Shown: piece by piece, positions 1 through 6,203 of the stretch | Layout: the number at the start of each line of letters is the position of its first letter | Position numbering within the stretch: the first letter of the stretch is position 1 | Assembly: GCA_964569315.1 (NCBI GenBank) | Contig: CAZMUZ010000065.1 | Span: forward strand, 1-20,379 | Source of the DNA: CADEFF01 sp964569315 | Lineage (GTDB): Bacteria; Pseudomonadota; Alphaproteobacteria; Dongiales; Dongiaceae | Length of the DNA: 20,379 bases | Reading direction: 5' to 3' | Translations under genes and position numbers: made by a program | The notes under the pieces: model-generated | Database searches by the model: none | What the model saw: only the letters and a program-made list of their open reading frames with translations | Told to the model about the DNA's origin: nothing

Positions 1-10
1 ATTGAAAAAA

Positions 11-55
11 TGGTGGGCCGCGACGGACTCGAACCGTCGACCCGCTGATTAAGAG
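11..55 (-). tRNA. 3' half of tRNA-Lys(CTT): prophage attachment-site remnant
   Basis: On the minus strand this reads as the 3' part of a tRNA: a seven-base anticodon loop CTCTTAA (anticodon CTT, lysine) at 55-49, the anticodon-stem 3' strand TCAGC, a variable loop, a perfect T stem GACGG/CCGTC around loop TTCGAGT, the acceptor strand GCGGCCC, discriminator A and CCA at 13-11. The 5' half is missing: bases above 55 do not supply the partner GCTGA of the anticodon stem, nor a D arm or GGGCCGC acceptor strand. A T-run follows CCA on the minus strand (positions 10-5). A tRNA 3' end abutting phage DNA is the classic product of tyrosine-integrase insertion, so this is taken as the att remnant. Host DNA would lie below about position 11 and phage DNA above about 55. 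Confidence 0.85.
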
Positions 56-85
56 AGCGCCGGCCACCCAATAAAATCAAGGGTC

Positions 86-137
86 CGTCCAACTGAAATC
101 GGCCGTTTTATAGCCGTTTTCTTTCGAAAGTTGGACG
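86..137. repeat. Inverted repeat enclosing a short direct repeat next to the att remnant
   Basis: CGTCCAACT at 86-94 is the exact reverse complement of AGTTGGACG at 129-137. Between them GCCGTTTT occurs twice in direct orientation (102-109 and 113-120). The AT-rich stretch, about 30 bases inside the tRNA remnant, is where integrase arm sites or excisionase sites usually lie in tRNA-integrating prophages. That role is inferred only from position. The rest of 1-304 contains no supported gene; the only other structure seen is the hairpin at 261-298 and a weak five-pair hairpin at 212-230. Confidence 0.5.
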
Positions 138-260
138 AAATCTTCCGCCGATCTCGACGCGCGCGAGAGCGATCGCGAAGGCCCTCACGAGCCCGAAAGA
201 GAGTCGCTGATGCGGGTGGATTTCGCCCGCTAGGGGAGTAGCGGGGGTGCATCGGGAAGG

Positions 261-298
261 CCCCGCCTCGCCCCGCTCTGAGCGGGACGAGGCCGGGG
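261..298 (-). terminator. GC-rich hairpin at the end of the late operon (probable terminator)
   Basis: An outer stem (CCCCG...CGGGG plus CCTCG...CGAGG with one bulged C) encloses a perfect inner hairpin, CCCGCT/AGCGGG with loop CTG. It starts six bases after the stop codon of the last lysis gene. On the minus strand it is followed by CCTTCCC rather than a clean T-run, so it is a weak match to an intrinsic terminator. Its place at the end of the convergently read late genes supports a terminating role. Confidence 0.5.
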
Positions 299-304
299 AA
301 AGGC

Positions 305-583
305 TCAGGCGGGGACGCCCCGCCGAAGCTCGATGCAGTCGGGATCGTTCGGCGCCTCGCAGGTGCAGTAGTAGCGCACATTGTGATCGAGGATCCGCCG
401 AACCGTGTCGGCCGTGTCGGCCGGGTCGTAAAGCATCGGCCCGTCGATCAGGCAGTAGTCACGGGTTGCGGGCTTTGGATCGTTCGCGCAGCCGCTCGCG
501 AAGGCGATCGGCAGCGCCATTGCCAGGATCGGCAAGGCCCTGATCGATCCGCTTCGCGTCGGCCACCGCTGCCAGGGTCGCAT
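305..583 (-). CDS. Outer-membrane spanin candidate (Rz1-like lipoprotein)
   Basis: A 92-residue protein with a textbook lipoprotein signal: basic N-terminus (residues 1-15), hydrophobic stretch ALPILAMALPIAFASG, and lipobox A29-S30-G31-C32. After cleavage at C32 about 61 residues remain, containing the segment DYCLIDGPMLY and a conserved-looking DHNVRYYCTCE. The start is chosen because GGAGGG lies six bases before the ATG. The gene begins inside the upstream gene 459-701 in a different frame and overlaps it by 125 bases, which is the usual Rz/Rz1 arrangement. In the family the outer lipoprotein pairs with an inner-membrane spanin to disrupt the outer membrane in the last step of lysis. Similar small lipoproteins with a DYCLI-type segment are common at the end of lysis modules of alphaproteobacterial phages. 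The spanin role is inferred from position and signal peptide. Confidence 0.75.
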   Translation of the reverse strand: MRPWQRWPTRSGSIRALPILAMALPIAFASGCANDPKPATRDYCLIDGPMLYDPADTADTVRRILDHNVRYYCTCEAPNDPDCIELRRGVPA

Positions 584-701
584 CGGTTCCCTCCATGATG
601 GCGAGCGCCTGACCGGCCTCGAGGAGCTGGCGCCGGGCGAGATACTCGGTCCCGATATTCACCAGCTTGAGGACGGCCAGGAGCAGGCCCAGCCAGCCCA
701 T
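459..701 (-). CDS. Inner-membrane spanin candidate (Rz-like)
   Basis: An 80-residue protein with one hydrophobic N-terminal segment (about residues 2-17, GWLGLLLAVLKLVNIG) followed by a charged helical region rich in Ala, Arg, Glu and Leu that would lie in the periplasm. It starts three bases after the stop codon of the holin candidate (TGAGCGATG), so translation is probably coupled; no strong ribosome site is visible. The downstream lipoprotein gene is partly nested in its 3' end in another frame. A membrane-anchored helical protein overlapped by a lipoprotein at the end of a lysis module is the recognised form of a two-component spanin. It is shorter than the typical Rz of about 150 residues, so a minor holin-like or unknown membrane protein remains possible. 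Confidence 0.6.
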   Translation of the reverse strand: MGWLGLLLAVLKLVNIGTEYLARRQLLEAGQALAIMEGTDATLAAVADAKRIDQGLADPGNGAADRLRERLRERSKARNP

Positions 702-704
702 CGC

Positions 705-872
705 TCAGGCCGTCCGGTTCGGCGTCAGCCAGATCAGGAAGGGCGTCAGCACGCCGGCGATGCCGTTCACGACATCCTCGCTGAGCGCGAAATGCCAGCC
801 CGTGAAGTTGTTGATGAGGAACACCGCCGCCATGATCAGGCCGACGATCGCCTTGTCGATCGAGGTGAACAT
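705..872 (-). CDS. Small holin candidate, 55 residues, two membrane segments
   Basis: Reading from the ATG at 872 gives 55 codons and a TGA at 705-707. The product begins MFTSIDKAIVGLIMAAVFL and has two hydrophobic segments, about residues 9-23 and 35-51, joined by a short polar turn (NNFTGWHFALSED), ending WLTPNRTA. An AAGGAT ribosome site lies about seven bases before the ATG. The start is five bases beyond the amidase stop codon and the stop is three bases before the next gene. Two membrane segments with short tails, directly next to an endolysin that lacks a signal peptide, fit a holin, which would form the inner-membrane hole that releases the amidase. Two other small membrane proteins upstream are competing holin candidates. 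Confidence 0.75.
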   Translation of the reverse strand: MFTSIDKAIVGLIMAAVFLINNFTGWHFALSEDVVNGIAGVLTPFLIWLTPNRTA

Positions 873-876
873 GATT

Positions 877-1323
877 TCATCCTTTCCCTTGGTTCATGCG
901 CCCCTGGTCGTCGAGGCCGAGGAGCGATCGGTAATCGAACACCGGGCAGGTCTTGTGTCGGTTGACCTCCCGATGGCCGTGGAAGGTGACGGCGCCGCCA
1001 TAGGCAGCGTCGATCGCGCGCGCGAGCGACTTCAGGCTCGCGAGCGAGATGGGGGTGAAGCTCTCGAGGCCGTGGACGCAGATCGCGATGGTGCGCGTGT
1101 TGTGGCCCTGCTGCGCCGCCGGGATCTTCTCGAGGCTGCGGCCGGCGAAGAGCGACCCTTCCTTGTCGATGAGGAAGTGGTAGCCGATCTCCTGGAAGCC
1201 GCGCGCGCGATGCCATTTCGCGATCTCGACCACGAGCCGCTCGCCGGCGAGCTCGGGCGCGTCGGAGGCCGAGCAATGGATAAAGACGCGATCGACCGGC
1301 CGCGCCGGCTTGCGGAAGAGCAT
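877..1323 (-). CDS. Endolysin: N-acetylmuramoyl-L-alanine amidase, T7 lysozyme-like
   Basis: A 148-residue protein of the Amidase_2/PGRP fold. It aligns by eye to T7 lysozyme over most of its length: FIHCSAS (H16), WHRARGFQEIGYHFLIDKEG (Y48), and HGHREVN...KTCP. The zinc ligands are H16, H117 and C126, with K124 and Y48 matching catalytic residues of T7 lysozyme. It cleaves the amide bond between N-acetylmuramic acid and L-alanine of peptidoglycan. There is no signal peptide or membrane anchor, so it should accumulate in the cytoplasm and need a holin. GAGGA eight bases before the ATG supports the start. The gene is followed after four bases by the holin candidate. T7 lysozyme also inhibits T7 RNA polymerase; nothing here shows that second role. 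Confidence 0.92.
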   Translation of the reverse strand: MLFRKPARPVDRVFIHCSASDAPELAGERLVVEIAKWHRARGFQEIGYHFLIDKEGSLFAGRSLEKIPAAQQGHNTRTIAICVHGLESFTPISLASLKSLARAIDAAYGGAVTFHGHREVNRHKTCPVFDYRSLLGLDDQGRMNQGKG

Positions 1324-1349
1324 GGTTGGTTCCTCTTTCTTCGGGTGCC

Positions 1350-1384
1350 CGCGCCCGCCGGGATGGCCGGCGGCGGCGGGCGTG
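1350..1384 (-). repeat. Intergenic stem-loop with the shared loop motif (variant, 13-base loop)
   Basis: A nine-pair perfect stem CGCCCGCCG (1352-1360) / CGGCGGGCG (1374-1382), extended by a G-T wobble and a C-G pair, encloses the 13-base loop GGATGGCCGGCGG (1361-1373, plus strand). The loop matches the GGNTGG...GGCGG motif of the other members with one base deleted. It lies 38 bases after the stop of the gene at 1423 and 26 bases before the amidase start. It is the least certain family member because the sequence around it is so GC-rich. Confidence 0.5.
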
Positions 1385-1422
1385 AGGGAAACGATCGGCT
1401 GCGGCCGCGAGCGCGGGAGCTG

Positions 1423-1743
1423 TTACAGCCCGAGCTTCGGCCGGATCAGCGCGCCGACGATCCCGATCAGGGTCAGCACCAGAAGCACGAGCCCCGCATT
1501 GAGCCGGCCATGGATCTTCGAGAGGCTGCGCTGCGTGTCCTCCCGGAGCTTCTCCCGCGCCTCGCGCGCTTCCTTGCGCTCGGCATGGCATTCGACCTGG
1601 TGATTGCGCTGCCACAGCTCGTTGCTGTCGATGCGGGCCATCATGGCGGTGAAGAGATTGCGCATCGCCTCGATCGATCCGCGGCCCTCCGCCGCGATCT
1701 CGATCGCCCGCGTATCGAGCTGCCGCTGCAGATCCTCCGCCAT
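1423..1743 (-). CDS. Small coiled-coil protein with C-terminal membrane segment (lysis module)
   Basis: A 106-residue protein: residues about 1-80 are charged and helical (RKEAREAREKLREDTQRSL suggests a coiled coil) and residues 83-100 form one membrane segment (AGLVLLVLTLIGIVGALI), followed by the short basic tail RPKLGL. The layout, a soluble coil followed by a C-terminal anchor, recalls XhlA-type hemolysin/holin accessory proteins, but I see no diagnostic motif. The ATG at 1743 is preferred, with GAGG just before it; an in-frame ATG at 1755 that overlaps the upstream stop would add four residues. It sits between a three-helix membrane protein and the amidase, so a role in lysis or its timing is likely but unproven. 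Confidence 0.6.
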   Translation of the reverse strand: MAEDLQRQLDTRAIEIAAEGRGSIEAMRNLFTAMMARIDSNELWQRNHQVECHAERKEAREAREKLREDTQRSLSKIHGRLNAGLVLLVLTLIGIVGALIRPKLGL

Positions 1744-1747
1744 GACC

Positions 1748-2038
1748 TCACCCATTGAAATGCCAGTAGAGGATCTCGCCGGCCGCGACGAGGAAGGCCG
1801 GCGGAACGGCGGCGATCCATTCCGCATGCCGGTGCATCGACCAGGCACCGGGCTTCCAGCGCTCCCCGGCTTCGGCCGCCTGCTCCATCTCGCGCACGAA
1901 GAAGAGCAGCGAGGCGGCGATCGCCGCCATGACGGTGCCCGCCGGCCCGACCCAGCCGGCGAGACTGAAGAGGAGGGTGAGCGCGGCCGCGCCAAGCCCG
2001 TGCAGCGCGCAATCCCGCGTCAGGAACGCGCGCCCCAT
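1748..2038 (-). CDS. Small membrane protein with three predicted helices
   Basis: A 96-residue protein beginning MGRAFLTRDCALH. Hydrophobic segments lie at about residues 14-34, 35-48 and 74-92, with a polar loop containing FFVREMEQ and an HAEWI segment. Its ATG overlaps the stop codon of the tail-fibre gene (TGATG), so translation is probably coupled. Small membrane proteins with a VRE...H.EW pattern are often seen after the tail fibre in phages of Alphaproteobacteria, usually annotated only as hypothetical. A holin, a lysis accessory or a superinfection-exclusion protein are all possible. No enzymatic motif is visible. Confidence 0.6.
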   Translation of the reverse strand: MGRAFLTRDCALHGLGAAALTLLFSLAGWVGPAGTVMAAIAASLLFFVREMEQAAEAGERWKPGAWSMHRHAEWIAAVPPAFLVAAGEILYWHFNG

Positions 2039-3477
2039 CACGCCACCTTCTCGATCTCGACCCAGGCATAAAGCTCGCTCTCGCCGCTGTTGATCGGCGA
2101 GCCGAGCCCGACATTGGCGACCGCCACCGTGTGGTAGTACTGCAGCTCGAAATTCTTGTTGCCGGCGATGGTGACCTGGCAGCTCCCGTGCACGAGATTG
2201 TTCTCGGCGACGGCGTTCATCGTGCCGGTGTTGGTCGAGCGCCCGACGGTGGTGCCGTCGGTCGTGTTGCGGATCCTGAGCTGCCCGTCGCTGTCGCCGG
2301 ATCCGCCGCTGAAGGTGCCGGCGAAGCGGATGCGATAGGTGCCGAGGCCGAGGGTGAAGACGCTGGACGCCACCGAAACGATCCCGTCCGGGTCGAACGC
2401 CTCGGTCAGGGTCCGCTTGGTCCAGGTGTCGGCAACCGACGTGCCGCCATCGGTGTTCGCGGGGGCCGTGTGCTCGAGCCGGGCGTGCCTGATCTTCCAC
2501 TGCAACGAAACGCCCTGCTCGTAGAGGGCCTCGAAATTGCCGGTGCCCGTTCCCTTGTCGTCGCCGGACGGCGCGCCCATGACGAGGCCCGCACCGATAT
2601 AGCCGCGCGTCGAGAGCGCGCCGGCCACCATCGTCTGGATGCGCAGCCGCGCATCCTCGCTGCCATCGACCGGATCGACGATCAGCGCGTGGATCGTCGC
2701 ATAGGTTTCGGTGTTGCCCCCGCTATCCTTGCCGCGGTAGGCCAGCATCCCGAGCACGTCGTTGACGGCGGGCGAGGGCGAGTTGCGGTCGAGATTGATC
2801 CGGGGCGCAATCCCGGCGTCCGGATCGACGCTCGAGAGCGAGAAGGCGCCCTGAAACTCGGCCGTGCCGGTAAAGACGTTGTTGTCGCCGAGGCCCGCGG
2901 CCGCGAGCGCCGTGCGGGCCGCGGCCGCCGAGGTGGCGCCGGTGCCGCCGTTCGCGAGCGATACCGGCAGGACGATGGCGGTGCTCGTCACGCCGGACGA
3001 GACGGTCGGATTGCCGCTGGCGTCGAAATAGAGAAACTTCTCCGCGCGATCGACCGAGTTCGGCAGCATCGCCACGAGCGACGGATCGTCGGTTTCGGGG
3101 AACCGGAGGGAGCGGGCGAGGCGTTCGCCCATCTCGAGATCGCGCATCACCGCGCGATCGAGCGCCGCTTCCAGCTCTTCGGCCGGCAGCGCCTCGTTCG
3201 AGACGAAATCCTTCGTCTGCGTCGCCGGCGTCGTCCGCCGGATGATCCACTGCACCGTGGCATCCGGCGCCGACGACGCCGTGACGGTCCCGGTGAGACC
3301 GTTCCCGCCGGCGACGCTGTAATCGGTGCCCTCCGCCTTCGCCGTCTCGGCGCCGGTCGCGATCGTGCGCTCGGTCACCACCAGATCGCTCGCGGCGAAG
3401 AAGGGGAAGGTGACCGGAAAATCGACGGTCACCCCGTCGCCCGTATAGGCGACACGGGTCGTCTGGATCGAGATCAT
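2038..3477 (-). CDS. Tail fibre protein with T7 gp17-type N-terminal domain
   Basis: A 479-residue virion protein. Residues about 5-130 match the T7 gp17 N-terminal attachment domain: RVAYTGDGVTVDFPVTFPFF, WIIRRTTPATQTKDF and a helical stretch with RDLEMGERLARSLRFPE. In T7 this part fixes the fibre to the tail. Residues 173-192 carry the phage tail repeat LANGGTGATSAAAARTAL. The last roughly 150 residues are beta-rich (TDTWTKRTL-like strands, GTYRIRFAGTFSGG, NKNFELQYYH, ending ELYAWVEIEKVA) and resemble the TNF/C1q-like jelly-roll tips used as receptor-binding heads. It should therefore be a trimeric host-recognition fibre. An AGGAG site seven bases before the ATG is strong. No chaperone gene and no autocleavage motif are seen. 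Confidence 0.88.
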   Translation of the reverse strand: MISIQTTRVAYTGDGVTVDFPVTFPFFAASDLVVTERTIATGAETAKAEGTDYSVAGGNGLTGTVTASSAPDATVQWIIRRTTPATQTKDFVSNEALPAEELEAALDRAVMRDLEMGERLARSLRFPETDDPSLVAMLPNSVDRAEKFLYFDASGNPTVSSGVTSTAIVLPVSLANGGTGATSAAAARTALAAAGLGDNNVFTGTAEFQGAFSLSSVDPDAGIAPRINLDRNSPSPAVNDVLGMLAYRGKDSGGNTETYATIHALIVDPVDGSEDARLRIQTMVAGALSTRGYIGAGLVMGAPSGDDKGTGTGNFEALYEQGVSLQWKIRHARLEHTAPANTDGGTSVADTWTKRTLTEAFDPDGIVSVASSVFTLGLGTYRIRFAGTFSGGSGDSDGQLRIRNTTDGTTVGRSTNTGTMNAVAENNLVHGSCQVTIAGNKNFELQYYHTVAVANVGLGSPINSGESELYAWVEIEKVA

Positions 3478-3502
3478 CGGTTTCTCCTGTTACCGGCCGG
3501 GG

Positions 3503-3544
3503 CCCCATGACGGCAGGGTTGGCGTGGCGGCTGCCGTCATGGGG
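3503..3544 (-). repeat. Intergenic stem-loop with the shared loop motif (before tail fibre)
   Basis: A perfect 14-pair stem, CCCCATGACGGCAG (3503-3516) with CTGCCGTCATGGGG (3531-3544), closes a 14-base loop GGTTGGCGTGGCGG (3517-3530, plus strand). It begins three bases after the stop codon of the gp16-like gene and ends 25 bases before the tail-fibre start, leaving the strong AGGAG site free. No T-run follows on the minus strand, so it is not a typical intrinsic terminator. The loop differs from that at 15317-15330 by only two bases although the stems are unrelated. Confidence 0.85.
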
Positions 3545-3547
3545 GAA

Positions 3548-6151
3548 CTAGTCAACACTTCCGGGCCAGATCCGGCGCTGACCGTAATCCTTGAAACGCT
3601 GTCGCTCCTGGCGGCGCATGAAGCCCGGCGACATCCCTTCCCTGAGCTCGTTGAGCACGAGGTAATCGAGCGCCGGCCGCAGATACCAGATGTTGAGGAA
3701 GGGCGTATTCTGCAGGACCGTGTTGACCCACTCGCCGGCCTTGGCGTCGCCGCGCATCGCCCGCTGGAAGACGCTGATGATGTCGGCCGCCGTGGTGGCC
3801 GCCGGTCCCGCCGCCGTCTCGAGCGCGCTGTTGCCGAAGCGGCTCGCTTCGCCGAAAAGGAAATCGCCATAGATGCCGGCGCCGCCCGACTGCACGAGCG
3901 CGCGCAGGATCACCTTGAGGTTGCGCGGATCCTGCGGCGTCCATCCGCGGATCGCGTCCTTCGCCGTCGAGGCCATATAGCCAGCGATCCAGAGCCCCGC
4001 GATCAGCGAGCCGATATGCCCCGCGCGTTGCGCGGCCGTCGCGGCGCCCTGGCCGAGCGCCGCGCGCCCGATCACCCGCTGCGTGAAGGCGATCGGGAAG
4101 CCCTTGAACTGCAGCACGAAGCGCGCCGCCTCGCCCGCGATCGTGCCGGGCCGCGTGCCCTGCAGCAGCCGCCGGCTCGCCGCATCCGTCTCGATGATGC
4201 CGAAGCCGGTTTCATCGGCGAGGTAACGGCGCAGCGCGAGCTCGAGATCGAGCCGGGCGCGGGCAGCGAGCCTGGCCGCCCGCTGTTCGAGCTGCGCTTC
4301 CCGTTTGGCCAGCGTCTCCGGCGTCTTGGCCTCATCGACCTTGAGCGCGATCCGGGTCGTCTCGATATCCCCGGCGATCAGATCCGCGAAGGCTTCGTCC
4401 GGCAGATCGGCGATGCGGTCCGGCGTGACGTAGCGGCTGCCGTTTTCCGCGGTCCAGGCGGTGCCGCGGATGATGTCCCAGCGCGCCTCGTCGATCCCAT
4501 GCTGGCCGAGTACGTTGCGGAAGCGCACATCGAGCGCGCCATAGCCGGTTTCGGCATGCCGCCCCATGAAGGCGGCCTCCATCCGGCCGGCGACCGAGCG
4601 GCCGACATCCGTCCACCAGGTGAGCCCCGTCCAGCGGAAGAAGCGGGTGCTCAGCGCCGACATCCGGCCCGGCACCGCATCCTCGGCATGGAAGCGCGAC
4701 ACGATGTGATCGACGATCCCGTCGAAGCCCTCGCCGATCAGGTAGGAGAGCTCGGCCTGTTCGCCCTTCGGCCGGCCCTGCAGCCGGAGCCGGAGCTGTT
4801 CCGCCATGGCGCCGAGGAAGCTGCCGCCCTTGTATTTGAAGTTGGCGGCCGCGGTGATCACGTCCGAGATCGAGGAGATCGTGGCGCCCCCGAGCTTCGC
4901 CATGGAGAGCGTCTGCCGGATCCCGTTGCCGATCGCCGCCCCGGTGACGTTCTCCGGCGCGAGTGTCATCCCCTGCGCTTCGGCGAGCGCATCGCGGATC
5001 GATTTCGGCACGCCGGCATCGCCGAGCGAGGCGATCGCGGCGCGCCGCGCCTCATGCGTCATCGCCTTGTCGTTGCGGATGCGCCGCTTGAGGCTGTCGA
5101 TCAGCGATCCGACCATCACCTCCGGGTTGGGGCCGAGGAGCTGCATCTGCGCCGCGATCCGGGCGGAGCGGTTGAGATGCGCCACCATGGCGGTGACGAT
5201 GTTGCCCTGGCCGAACTCGCCCTGATAGGCGAGCCAGTCGTCGGCGCTCTTGAAATGCAGCACGCGCTGGCGCGCCAGCGACCTGGCGAGATTGGCCGGG
5301 CCGACATGCTCGCCCTTCTCGCGCGCGCTCGGCACATTGTCCCGGCCGGTGACGATCGTGGTGTAGATCTCGCGGAGAATGTCAGGCACCTCCGCCGGCG
5401 CCGCGTCGGGGAAGCTCCGCTCGAGATCGAGCCGCGGCAGGATCTTCGCAAGCCAGGCTTCCTCGCCCGCCGGCAGCAGCCTGTAGGGATCATGCACCTG
5501 CGGCCCGGCCCAGCCGTCGAGCTTGCCGATGTTCGCGCCGAGACGATTGAGATCGGTCCGCGCCAGCTCGGCAAAGGCTGCGAACTGTTTCGCCGCATAG
5601 GCAGCGTCCGCATTGCCGGTGCGGCCGGGCTCGCCGCCGGCGCGGAGCTCGAACATCTCTCGCACCACATCCTCGTTGAAGGCGGGATCGCGCAGCATCC
5701 CGAGGATCTGCGGCCGGTCGCGCTCGATCGCCGACAGCATCGACCCCATATAGCGGCTTTCGAAGGCGAGCTTGGTCGCCGCGACGGAGTTGCGCCCTTC
5801 CTCGATCCCGCGCGTGCTGCCCTCGAGGATGGCAAGGATCGCCTTGCGCGCATCGAGACCTTCCGCCAGATGCGCGGCGACGCGGTTCTCGAGCCGGTCG
5901 CGCACGATCGCATTGAGGGCGGCATGCTTCCGCTGCAGCGCGGCGGCGAGCTTCGCCTTGTCGCCCTCCTCCCGCGCGAGCTCGGCGAGCCGGCGATCGA
6001 TATTGTCGAGCTTGCCCTCGGCCGCGAGCTTCCGCCGCTGCGCCTGGATGCGCTCGGCGATCTCGAGCACCTCGTCATCCGAGAGCCGATCGCCGGCGGC
6101 CGCCCGGATCGCGGCTTCGCAGGCGCCCGCACCGCTTTCCGGCGTCGTCAT
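3548..6151 (-). CDS. Large internal virion (ejection) protein, T7 gp16-like position
   Basis: A protein of 867 residues from the ATG at 6151 (MTTPESGAG). It is largely helical with many Ala, Arg and Glu and no cysteine-rich or catalytic motif that I recognise. The C-terminal half has segments such as FVLQFKGFPIAFTQRVIGRAA and GSLIAGLWIAGYMAST that could insert in a membrane, then a FLNIWYLRPALDYLVL segment near the end. This C-terminal layout is typical of the large internal core protein of podoviruses, which is ejected with the DNA and helps form a conduit across the envelope. It is the third gene after tail tubular B, the place of T7 gp16. I see no lytic transglycosylase domain, which T7 gp16 has at its N-terminus. 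A longer upstream reading frame exists, but the ATG at 6151 lies after the intergenic hairpin; GGGAT eight bases before it is a weak ribosome site. Confidence 0.75.
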   Translation of the reverse strand: MTTPESGAGACEAAIRAAAGDRLSDDEVLEIAERIQAQRRKLAAEGKLDNIDRRLAELAREEGDKAKLAAALQRKHAALNAIVRDRLENRVAAHLAEGLDARKAILAILEGSTRGIEEGRNSVAATKLAFESRYMGSMLSAIERDRPQILGMLRDPAFNEDVVREMFELRAGGEPGRTGNADAAYAAKQFAAFAELARTDLNRLGANIGKLDGWAGPQVHDPYRLLPAGEEAWLAKILPRLDLERSFPDAAPAEVPDILREIYTTIVTGRDNVPSAREKGEHVGPANLARSLARQRVLHFKSADDWLAYQGEFGQGNIVTAMVAHLNRSARIAAQMQLLGPNPEVMVGSLIDSLKRRIRNDKAMTHEARRAAIASLGDAGVPKSIRDALAEAQGMTLAPENVTGAAIGNGIRQTLSMAKLGGATISSISDVITAAANFKYKGGSFLGAMAEQLRLRLQGRPKGEQAELSYLIGEGFDGIVDHIVSRFHAEDAVPGRMSALSTRFFRWTGLTWWTDVGRSVAGRMEAAFMGRHAETGYGALDVRFRNVLGQHGIDEARWDIIRGTAWTAENGSRYVTPDRIADLPDEAFADLIAGDIETTRIALKVDEAKTPETLAKREAQLEQRAARLAARARLDLELALRRYLADETGFGIIETDAASRRLLQGTRPGTIAGEAARFVLQFKGFPIAFTQRVIGRAALGQGAATAAQRAGHIGSLIAGLWIAGYMASTAKDAIRGWTPQDPRNLKVILRALVQSGGAGIYGDFLFGEASRFGNSALETAAGPAATTAADIISVFQRAMRGDAKAGEWVNTVLQNTPFLNIWYLRPALDYLVLNELREGMSPGFMRRQERQRFKDYGQRRIWPGSVD

Positions 6152-6157
6152 GGCGTC

Positions 6158-6201
6158 ATCCCGCGAGCGTGGGGTTGGTGGGGCGGCCGCGCGAGCGGGG
6201 T
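6158..6201 (-). repeat. Intergenic stem-loop with the shared loop motif (before gp16-like gene)
   Basis: The 14-base loop GGTTGGTGGGGCGG (6173-6186) is flanked by arms that pair 6167-6172 with 6187-6192 (one wobble), then two facing mismatches (GA against GA on the plus strand), then 6158-6164 with 6195-6201. It fills the 52-base gap between the stop of the nuclease-bearing virion gene (6204) and the start of the gp16-like gene (6151). The stem is less perfect than the others, but loop length and sequence match closely. Confidence 0.65.
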
Positions 6202-6203
6202 CA

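Noticed and set aside
11..55. A complete, functional tRNA-Lys gene
   Set aside because: The D arm, 5' acceptor strand and 5' anticodon-stem strand are absent, so only a 3' fragment is present.
3503..3544. Ordinary intrinsic terminators as the explanation for the motif-bearing stem-loops
   Set aside because: No T-run follows the stems at 3503-3544 or 15302-15345 on the transcribed strand, and a terminator does not need a conserved loop sequence. Rho-dependent or protein-assisted termination is not excluded.
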